A stretch of 6,566 bases of DNA from Alphaproteobacteria bacterium (lineage in GTDB: Bacteria; Pseudomonadota; Alphaproteobacteria; Sphingomonadales; Sphingomonadaceae), in the NCBI GenBank assembly GCA_005882415.1, contig VBAE01000117.1, positions 1-6,566 of the forward strand, read 5' to 3'. The notes under the pieces are model-generated. The model was not told the DNA's origin and did no database searches. It saw nothing but the letters and a program-made list of their open reading frames with translations. Made by a program: the position numbers and the translations under genes. Shown in pieces: positions 1 to 6,566 of the stretch. The first letter of the stretch is position 1, and every line of letters starts with the position of its first letter.

Positions 1-2153
<2,153 letters not shown>

Positions 2154-2261
2154 CGTGCGAGCAATATGGTGGCGGAAGCGGCTTTTCGCCAGCGTTCGTG
2201 GCGTTTGCCAAGCCGAACGGGCCGGGTTACGTTCCGAACATAATATAAGAGGGGGAGAGAT
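2154..2261. promoter_or_regulatory. Divergent intergenic region between uvrB and lipoprotein gene
   Basis: This 108-bp gap must hold the 5' signals of both divergent genes. An AT-rich patch at 2239-2249 (CATAATATAAG) is the only AT-rich stretch in it and is a candidate -10 region on either strand. I could not pair it with a convincing -35 at normal spacing. A TTGCCA at 2205-2210 lies 28 bp from CATAAT, which is too far. With a 17-bp spacer, TTGCCA would instead face the weak hexamer TACGTT at 2228-2233. A short palindrome, GTTCCGAAC, sits at 2231-2239. The purine-rich tract GGGGGAG at 2251-2257 is the ribosome binding site of the downstream plus-strand gene. The promoter assignment is inference. 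Confidence 0.4.
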
Positions 2262-2801
2262 ATGCGCATTTTGATCCTGGCTTCGCTGTGCCTTGTTGCC
2301 GCCTGCTCCGACGGGGCCGGGGACGGGGGCGACCAAGCCGCCGCCGCCGAGCCGCCCGCCACCTTCCCGGCGGGCCAGTGGGACGTCACCAGCGAAGTCA
2401 CCGCCTTCCGCCAGGCCGACAAGGGCGCTCCCAAGATCAAGTTCGCCGTCGGCGACAAAGCGACGAACAGCGCCTGCGTCGCGGCTTCCGAAGGGCAGAA
2501 GCCGAACCCGGCTCTGTTCCTCGGCGAAGGCTATCAGTGCAGCTACCAGACCGCGTACGCGCGCAAGGGCATGGTCAACGAGACGCTGAGCTGCACCAGG
2601 AAGGGCCTCGAGGGTGCGGTGATGGCGAATGTCGAGGGTCATTATACCGCCGACAGCTTCGACGGCACCGCGACCACCTCCACGTCGCTCTATACCGACG
2701 GCGACGTGGTCTTCACCCGCAAGCTCAGCGCGCGCCGGACCGGCGAGTGCCAGGCGGCGGCGCCGGCCGCGGCTGCGGAGGGGGCGAAGAAGAAGGGCTG
2801 A
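2262..2801 (+). CDS. DUF3617-like lipoprotein 1
   Basis: Predicted 179-residue lipoprotein of unknown function. Residues 1-14 form a short hydrophobic signal peptide ending in the lipobox VAAC, with C15 as the lipidated cysteine. The +2 residue is Ser, which by the E. coli Lol rule favours the outer membrane, a rule that may not transfer. An acidic/Ala-rich linker (16-36) precedes a globular domain that opens with PAGQWDVTSEV. The domain has four cysteines (72, 93, 111, 163), consistent with two disulfides in the periplasm. The GQW opening, the G-x-Y ... SFDG segment (126-135) and the closing R-x-G-E/D-C match the pattern I know from DUF3617 proteins, and they also match the neighbouring gene. 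The tail is AAP-rich and ends in KKKG. The start is supported by GGGGGAG at 2251-2257, four bases upstream. It leads the four-gene plus-strand run. The family assignment is by pattern only. Confidence 0.85.
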   Translation: MRILILASLCLVAACSDGAGDGGDQAAAAEPPATFPAGQWDVTSEVTAFRQADKGAPKIKFAVGDKATNSACVAASEGQKPNPALFLGEGYQCSYQTAYARKGMVNETLSCTRKGLEGAVMANVEGHYTADSFDGTATTSTSLYTDGDVVFTRKLSARRTGECQAAAPAAAAEGAKKKG

Positions 2802-2827
2802 TGCGCGCGCCTGCGGGCGCCAGGGAC

Positions 2828-2832
2828 GGGAG
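2828..2832 (+). promoter_or_regulatory. Ribosome binding site choosing the start of lipoprotein 2
   Basis: GGGAG lies 7 bases before the ATG at 2840. This favours that start over the in-frame ATG at 2801, which overlaps the stop of the previous gene. The 2801 start would add 13 charged, Arg-rich residues before the signal peptide and lacks its own good Shine-Dalgarno. Confidence 0.7.
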
Positions 2833-2839
2833 AAAGCCG

Positions 2840-3382
2840 ATGCTGAAGGCAGCTTTGCTTGCGGGGGCCGTGCTCGCCCTCGCCGCCTGCGGTGGGGATA
2901 AGGGGGAGAGCGCCCGCAAAAGCGAGGTGGCGGGCGGCGCCAACGCCTCCGGGACCGCCTCAGCCTCGGCAGCTGCCGCGCCCGCCGCTTCGCCGGGCAG
3001 TCCCGCCCAGCGGATGCAGCTCGATCCGGGCCAGTGGGAGATCACCGTCCAGACGAAGATGTCCGGCAAGGGCATGCCGCCGGAAGTCGCCAGCGCGATG
3101 GCGATGAACAAGGTCGACGGCAGCGTCTTCGCCGGCAAGGAGGAAGGTGGCTGCACCGCCAAGGATATGGCCATTGAAGGCGGCCGGGTCCGCGGGACGA
3201 TGACCTGCAAGGGGCAGAACGGCACCGGCGCGATGACCATGACAATGGACGGCCAATATAGCGGCACCAGCTTCGACATCCGCAACAAGATGGATATCTC
3301 GGGCCAGGGGATGGCGGGGATGACGGTCGAGGCCCATAGCGTCGGCAAGCGAGTCGGCGATTGCCCGGCAGGCGCGGGATAA
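2840..3382 (+). CDS. DUF3617-like lipoprotein 2, methionine-rich
   Basis: Predicted 180-residue lipoprotein and likely paralogue of the gene just upstream. The signal peptide is MLKAALLAGAVLAL, followed by the lipobox LAAC with C17 as the lipidated residue and Gly at +2. Residues 18-57 are a low-complexity Ala/Ser/Gly linker, probably a flexible tether. The domain starts at about 61 with LDPGQWEITVQTKM. It contains C105, C123 and C175, one fewer cysteine than the paralogue's domain. The paired landmarks are GQWEIT, MDGQYSGTSFD (136-146) and RVGDC (171-175). The mature part has 13 methionines between residues 59 and 161, clustered as AMAM, AMTMTM and GQGMAGM, whereas the paralogue has few. Function is unknown and the location is probably the periplasmic face of a membrane. 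It follows the previous gene by 38 bp and has its own RBS, so the two are probably co-transcribed. Confidence 0.85.
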   Translation: MLKAALLAGAVLALAACGGDKGESARKSEVAGGANASGTASASAAAAPAASPGSPAQRMQLDPGQWEITVQTKMSGKGMPPEVASAMAMNKVDGSVFAGKEEGGCTAKDMAIEGGRVRGTMTCKGQNGTGAMTMTMDGQYSGTSFDIRNKMDISGQGMAGMTVEAHSVGKRVGDCPAGAG

Positions 3383-3392
3383 GGGACCGGTT

Positions 3393-3782
3393 ATGATCGG
3401 CTACGTCACCATCGGTACCAACGATCTGCCCAGGGCGCTGGCCTTTTACGACGCACTGCTCGGCGGGATCGGCGCAAGCCGCAAGATCGAGATGCCGACG
3501 GGCTTCACCCTCTACGGGGCGGCGCGCGGCCAGCCGGGGCTGGTGATCACGCCCCCTTACGACAAAGGCGAAGCGAGCCCGGGCAACGGCAATATGGTCG
3601 CTCTCGCCATGGGCAGCCGCGGCGAGGTCGACAGCTTCCATGCCAAGGCGCTTGAGCTCGGCGCCTCCGACGAGGGTGCGCCCGGGGTGCGCGGCGACGA
3701 CGGCGAGCGCGCCTTCTACGGCGCCTATTTCCGCGACCCGGACGGCAACAAGATCTGCGCCTTCCGAATGGGCCCGGCCTGA
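3393..3782 (+). CDS. VOC superfamily protein (glyoxalase/bleomycin-resistance fold)
   Basis: Small cytoplasmic 129-residue protein with the two-module layout of the vicinal-oxygen-chelate fold. The first module is about 1-55, with MIGYVTIGTNDLPRALAFYD typical of strand 1 plus helix 1. The second is about 66-126, ending in the signature FRDPDGNK at 113-120. The usual first metal ligand (His in strand 1) is replaced: the strand reads YVTIGT. The usual C-terminal Glu after DPDGN is also absent, since the chain continues ICAFRMG. It may therefore not be a standard metal-dependent glyoxalase I, and no substrate can be named. AAGGGA at 3381-3386 overlaps the stop of the previous gene and sits 6 bases before this ATG. 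The lipid kinase gene begins 10 bp after its stop. Family call is firm; function is unknown. Confidence 0.9.
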   Translation: MIGYVTIGTNDLPRALAFYDALLGGIGASRKIEMPTGFTLYGAARGQPGLVITPPYDKGEASPGNGNMVALAMGSRGEVDSFHAKALELGASDEGAPGVRGDDGERAFYGAYFRDPDGNKICAFRMGPA

Positions 3783-3792
3783 GCAGCCCCCG

Positions 3793-4686
3793 GTGAAGGT
3801 CCGGATCATCGTCAACCGGGGCGGGGGCTCCGCGACTCCGGACGTCGAGGAGAGGCTGAAGGCCGCTTTCGAGGGGCTGGACGTCGAGCCGGAGGTGCGG
3901 CTGGTCGAACCGCATGAGCTCGACCGGCACTGCTCCGACGTCGCGAAAGAAGCAGGCGTGGATGCCCTCGTCGCCGCGGGCGGGGACGGGACGATCAGCA
4001 CTGCGGCGGCCGCGGTCGCGGGCACCGACATGGCGCTCGGAATCCTGCCGATGGGCACGTTGAACCATTTCGCGCGGGACGCCGGGATTCCGACGGATCT
4101 GCGCCAGGCGGCGGAGGTGATCGCCGGCGGCCACACCAAGCAGGTCGATCTAGCGGAGGTCAACGGCCGCATCTTCGTCAACAACAGCGCGGTCGGGCTC
4201 TACCCGCGCATGGTCCGCCGCCGCGAGGCGCAGCAGGAGCATCTCGGCCGCGGCAAGCGCTTTGCGATGCTGGTCGCCAGCCTGCGTACGCTCCGCCATT
4301 TCTCAAGCGACCGCCTGACCATCCGCGTCGAGGGACGGCAGGAGCCGATCGAGACGCCTCTGCTGTTCGTCGGCAACAACCGCTACGCGATGAGCCTGAT
4401 GGGCCTCGGCAAGCGCGACGCGATCGACCGCGGCGAACTCTGCCTCTACGCGCCGCTCGCCAAGGGGAGGCTGCGCTTCTTCAGCGTTGCGCTGAGGGGC
4501 ATTATCGGCCGAACCGACCGGCAGGCGGATTTCGTCAGCCTGGACGGCATCGCATCGGCCGAGATTCACTCGCGCCGGCCTGCGCTGCTGGTTGCGACGG
4601 ACGGGGAAGCGCAGACAATGGAAACGCCGCTCTGCTACCGGATCCGGGCCGGGGCGCTGAAGCTGATCGTGCCTGAGGCCGCTTAG
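3793..4686 (+). CDS. Diacylglycerol kinase family lipid kinase (YegS/DagK_cat type)
   Basis: Predicted soluble or membrane-peripheral kinase of 297 residues that would phosphorylate a lipid such as diacylglycerol or a sphingoid base using ATP. The N-terminus VKVRIIVNRGGGSA matches the first strand and loop of the DagK catalytic domain. The nucleotide-binding signature GGDGT is at 63-67, followed by GILPMGTLNHFARD at 83-96 and NNSAVGLYP at 130-138. Near the C-terminus, ATDGE (268-272) and METPLCYRIRAGALKLIVP match the family's second domain. The length of about 300 is normal. The start is placed at GTG 3793 because upstream codons in this frame back to 3640 overlap the VOC gene and read as low-complexity Arg/Ala/Pro/Ser. 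No good Shine-Dalgarno precedes this GTG, so translation may be coupled to the VOC stop 10 bp upstream. Last gene of the plus-strand run. Sphingomonads make sphingolipids, but I cannot decide the substrate. Confidence 0.92.
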   Translation: MKVRIIVNRGGGSATPDVEERLKAAFEGLDVEPEVRLVEPHELDRHCSDVAKEAGVDALVAAGGDGTISTAAAAVAGTDMALGILPMGTLNHFARDAGIPTDLRQAAEVIAGGHTKQVDLAEVNGRIFVNNSAVGLYPRMVRRREAQQEHLGRGKRFAMLVASLRTLRHFSSDRLTIRVEGRQEPIETPLLFVGNNRYAMSLMGLGKRDAIDRGELCLYAPLAKGRLRFFSVALRGIIGRTDRQADFVSLDGIASAEIHSRRPALLVATDGEAQTMETPLCYRIRAGALKLIVPEAA

Positions 4687-4688
4687 CC

Positions 4689-4771
4689 CGTCATTGCGAG
4701 GAGCGAAGCGACGCGGCAATCCATGGGCCTCGGAAGCCGCACTGGATTGCTTCGCTTCGCTCGCAATGACG
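4689..4771. repeat. Imperfect palindromic REP-like element between convergent genes
   Basis: An 83-bp imperfect inverted repeat. The outer arms CGTCATTGCGAG (4689-4700) and CTCGCAATGACG (4760-4771) are exactly complementary over 12 bp. The inner arms CAATCCA (4717-4723) and TGGATTG (4743-4749) are complementary over 7 bp. The segments between them contain GCGAAGCG-type sequence on both sides with a 6-bp length difference, and the loop is about 19 bases. It fills the 87-bp gap between the convergent lipid kinase (stop at 4686) and metallo-hydrolase (stop at 4774). From memory, very similar GTCATTGCGAG...GCAATCC palindromes are dispersed in many bacterial genomes, including sphingomonads. There is no T-tract on either side, so it is not a classic intrinsic terminator. 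It could still act as a bidirectional 3'-end or mRNA-stabilising hairpin. Confidence 0.88.
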
Positions 4772-4773
4772 AT

Positions 4774-5832
4774 TTAGGGTACTTCGAAGCTGCGCCCCAC
4801 CTCCGTCGCGACGAACCGCGTCGGGTCGATGTGTCTCGCCGCCAGCGCCGCCGCCAATCTCCGCGGGGGATCGCCGATCCCTTCGTAGGTGAGCTGGAAG
4901 GTGCCCCAGTGGATCCCGAGCGCCATGGCGGGCCTCAGCCGCTCGAAGGCGGCGACCGCTTCTTCCGGGTTCATATGGTTGGGCTTCATCACGTCGCGCG
5001 GCTCGTAGGCGCCGATGGGGAGGATGGCCAGGCGAAAGGGGCCGTGGGCGGCAGCGGCGCTCGCCCAGCTTCCGTCGCCCCAACCGGTATCTCCGGCGAA
5101 GAAGATATTGCCGCTGGGAAGCTCCATCGTGAAGGCGGACCAGAGGGCGCGGTTGCGGTCGACGCCCCAGCGCGAGCCCCAATGATGGTTGCGCTCGGCG
5201 AGGACGAAGACGCCCGGCTTCACCTGGCACCGACCGCCCCAGTCGAGCGCGGCGGCGGAGATGCCGTGGCCGGCGAGGAGGGAGTCGTTGCCGAGGCCGG
5301 TGACGATCAGCGGCCGGTCGCGGGCCCAGAGGCGCTTCAGGGTCGGCAAATCGAGATGGTCGTAATGGTTGTGGCTGATGAGGACGAGGTCGATCTTCGG
5401 CAGGTCTTGGAAGCGGACGCCGGGGGCTCGCACCCGTTCGGGGCCGATCGGCGGGAAGGGGGAGACGGTGTCGCTCCACACCGGATCGGTGAGGATGTTG
5501 AGGCCGTTCGTCTGGATGAGCACGGTGGCGTGGCCGATCCAGGTGACCAGCATCCGGCGCCCCTCAACCCGGCGGGGCGGGACGGTGGGGGTGACGGGGA
5601 CGCTCTTCGGCCATTTGGCGCCGCCGCCGGTGGCGAGGCGGGTGAGGAAGCGGGGGGCGGGGCCGTGGGCGCCGCCGTCGGGCCCGTCGGCGGGGTTGAA
5701 GAAGTGCGCGCCGTCATAATGGTCGCTCACCGGGCCGCGATAGTAGATCCGGTCGAGGAAAGGCGGCACCAGCGTCGGCGCGAAGCAGAGGGCGATGAGG
5801 AGGAAGAGGAGAACGGTGCCGAGGCGCCGCAT
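4774..5832 (-). CDS. Membrane-anchored metallo-beta-lactamase-fold hydrolase, NAPE-PLD-like
   Basis: A 352-residue protein with a hydrophobic N-terminal segment (about residues 5-26) after MRR, predicted to anchor or export it so that the enzyme domain faces the periplasm. The domain has the binuclear-zinc motif HNHYDH with H154, H156, D158 and H159. Other probable ligands are H216 or H217 (RNHHWGSR), D248 (FFAGDTGW) and H308 (GIHWGTF). LTDPVWS at 114-120 and the long insertion before the HxHxDH motif resemble NAPE-hydrolysing phospholipase D and its bacterial relatives (Lactamase_B_2 type) more than beta-lactamases. The substrate could be a phospholipid or N-acyl phosphatidylethanolamine, but the sequence does not prove this. 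The ATG directly abuts the TAG of the upstream secreted-protein gene with zero spacing and only a weak GGAA before it, suggesting translational coupling. The stop at 4774-4776 lies just beyond the palindromic repeat. Confidence 0.93.
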   Translation of the reverse strand: MRRLGTVLLFLLIALCFAPTLVPPFLDRIYYRGPVSDHYDGAHFFNPADGPDGGAHGPAPRFLTRLATGGGAKWPKSVPVTPTVPPRRVEGRRMLVTWIGHATVLIQTNGLNILTDPVWSDTVSPFPPIGPERVRAPGVRFQDLPKIDLVLISHNHYDHLDLPTLKRLWARDRPLIVTGLGNDSLLAGHGISAAALDWGGRCQVKPGVFVLAERNHHWGSRWGVDRNRALWSAFTMELPSGNIFFAGDTGWGDGSWASAAAAHGPFRLAILPIGAYEPRDVMKPNHMNPEEAVAAFERLRPAMALGIHWGTFQLTYEGIGDPPRRLAAALAARHIDPTRFVATEVGRSFEVP

Positions 5833-6264
5833 CTAGCGTTCCAGGCGGAAGCCGGCGGGGGCGCGGTCTTCGCTGTGCTCCTCGTGATATGGGTCCATCA
5901 GCAGGGCGAAGCGGCCGGGGGCGGCGGCGCCGCAGTCCAGGGGGTAGAGATCGACCGTCGAGCCGAAGGCGCCGACCCCGCCCTGGCCGCGCGGCCCGAC
6001 CTTGGGAAGCGAGCCGTCGGCGCAGCGCAGCCGGGCGATATAGGCGCGCTCGCCTTCCGGCCCGCCGACCCGGACGGGGTTGGCGAGCGTTCCGAGCGGC
6101 TTGTTGGCAGCCGCGGCGATCGCGGCCTCGGTTCCGTCGTCGTCGCTGATCCCCCAATCCTTCATCAGATCCTCGGCCGAGGTGCTGAGATCGCTCAGCT
6201 TCTTCTCGGCCTGGGCGGGGGCGGCGAGGAGTGCAGTGACGAGGAGGGCGGCGACGATACGCAT
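5833..6264 (-). CDS. Small secreted protein of unknown function
   Basis: A 143-residue protein I cannot name. It has a clear Sec signal peptide (MRIVAALLVTALLAAPAQA, likely cleaved after A19), giving a mature periplasmic or secreted protein of about 124 residues. The first mature part (20-55) is charged and probably helical. A compact domain from about 58 contains GTLANPVRVGGPEGERAYIA, then RLRCADG with C81, VDLYPLDC with C111, and DPYHEEHSEDR at 124-134. The two cysteines could form a disulfide. The His/Asp/Glu cluster could bind metal, but that is speculation. The start at 6264 has AGGA at 6276-6279, 11 bases upstream, a slightly long spacing. It is the first gene of a two-gene unit, and its TAG immediately precedes the ATG of the metallo-hydrolase. 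The dnaE2 stop is 56 bp upstream. Confidence 0.85.
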   Translation of the reverse strand: MRIVAALLVTALLAAPAQAEKKLSDLSTSAEDLMKDWGISDDDGTEAAIAAAANKPLGTLANPVRVGGPEGERAYIARLRCADGSLPKVGPRGQGGVGAFGSTVDLYPLDCGAAAPGRFALLMDPYHEEHSEDRAPAGFRLER

Positions 6265-6320
6265 ATTCTTGGTTTTCCTGGGGGGTTTTGCGGCGTCTTA
6301 GCTGGGCGGGAGCGGCGTCT

Positions 6321-6566
6321 CTAGTGGAAATTCCGGCTTCGGATCGGGATCGCGCGCTCGCGTTCGCCGTCGACCTGGAAAACTGGCTCGAACAGGTTGC
6401 GCGGCTTCTTGCCGAGGCCGTCGCGGACGTCCGGCCCGCCATGGGTGGCGCCGTCGCCGGGGCCGGGGCGGTGGGGGAAGTCCATCCGGCCGACCGAGTG
6501 GAGCAAAGGCGTCATGTCCTCCATCCGGGCGGTGACGACGTGGATGACGTCGCCCTCGCGCTGGAG
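6321..6566 (-). CDS. dnaE2: Error-prone DNA polymerase DnaE2/ImuC, C-terminal end (5' part outside window)
   Basis: The last 81 codons of a protein that enters from the right edge. The opening LQREGDVIHVVTARMEDM matches the end of the OB-fold region of DnaE-type polymerases. The segment HRPGPGDGATHGGPDVRDG and especially the terminal PIRSRNFH are characteristic of DnaE2, also called ImuC, the error-prone catalytic alpha subunit that works with ImuA and ImuB in damage-induced mutagenesis. The replicative DnaE does not end this way. The stop TAG is at 6321-6323. An internal ATG at 6524 would give a 67-residue frame, but the matching residues upstream of it show that it is not the start. DnaE2 proteins are usually over 1000 residues, so almost all of the gene is outside. 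The call rests on remembered family C-termini. Confidence 0.85.
   Translation of the reverse strand, partial: LQREGDVIHVVTARMEDMTPLLHSVGRMDFPHRPGPGDGATHGGPDVRDGLGKKPRNLFEPVFQVDGERERAIPIRSRNFH

Noticed and set aside
2288..2839. Long upstream extension of lipoprotein 2 in the same frame
   Set aside because: It overlaps lipoprotein 1 and reads as Arg/Gly-rich shadow sequence. The lipobox signal peptide and the GGGAG site place the start at 2840.
3640..3792. ATG-initiated longer form of the lipid kinase
   Set aside because: The extra 51 codons overlap the VOC gene and have Arg/Ala/Pro/Ser shadow composition. The conserved domain begins right at the GTG at 3793.
3042..4184. A 380-codon minus-strand open frame across lipoprotein 2, VOC and kinase genes
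   Set aside because: It spans three real plus-strand genes and has Ser/Arg/Pro-rich low-complexity sequence with no motif.
4689..4771. Classic rho-independent terminator
   Set aside because: The stem is long, imperfect and large-looped, and no T-run follows on either strand. A REP-like repeat describes it better.
4723..6324. A 533-codon open frame on the plus strand antisense to the hydrolase and secreted protein
   Set aside because: The composition is Gly/Ala/Glu-rich with no recognisable motif, and the opposite strand encodes a clear zinc-hydrolase and a signal-peptide protein. It starts inside the palindromic repeat.

Overview
The window is GC-rich and densely coded. Third codon positions are mostly G or C, and long open frames run antisense to the real genes. 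The protein sequences (UvrB, a DnaE2-type C-terminus, a VOC protein, DUF3617-like lipoproteins) and the CGTCATTGCGAG-type palindrome point to an alphaproteobacterium, most likely a sphingomonad. This placement is inferred from sequence character and was not tested by any search.

Layout. (1) Positions 1-2153, minus strand: almost all of uvrB, the nucleotide-excision-repair helicase-like subunit. It is continuous in one frame, and its last codon is cut by the window edge. (2) Positions 2154-2261: a 108-bp divergent intergenic region. (3) Positions 2262-4686, plus strand: a tight run of four genes with gaps of 38, 10 and 10 bp. They are two related small lipoproteins (DUF3617-like), a VOC-fold protein and a diacylglycerol-kinase-family lipid kinase. 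(4) Positions 4689-4771: an imperfect palindromic repeat between two convergent genes. (5) Positions 4774-6264, minus strand: a small secreted protein of unknown function, followed with no spacing (TAG directly next to ATG) by a membrane-anchored metallo-beta-lactamase-fold hydrolase resembling NAPE-PLD. (6) Positions 6321-6566, minus strand: the last 81 codons of an error-prone DNA polymerase III alpha subunit, DnaE2/ImuC.

How the parts may relate. The two ends carry DNA-damage functions (uvrB and dnaE2), but these are separate transcription units with other genes between them. The middle looks envelope- and lipid-related: two predicted lipoproteins, a lipid kinase, and an exported NAPE-PLD-like hydrolase with a secreted partner. 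That link is a guess from gene neighbourhood. I see no phage, IS element, CRISPR array, tRNA or rRNA. Nothing here is a clear new defence or mobile system. The items most worth a second look are the coupled secreted-protein/hydrolase pair, the palindromic repeat, and the paired lipoproteins, one of which is methionine-rich.
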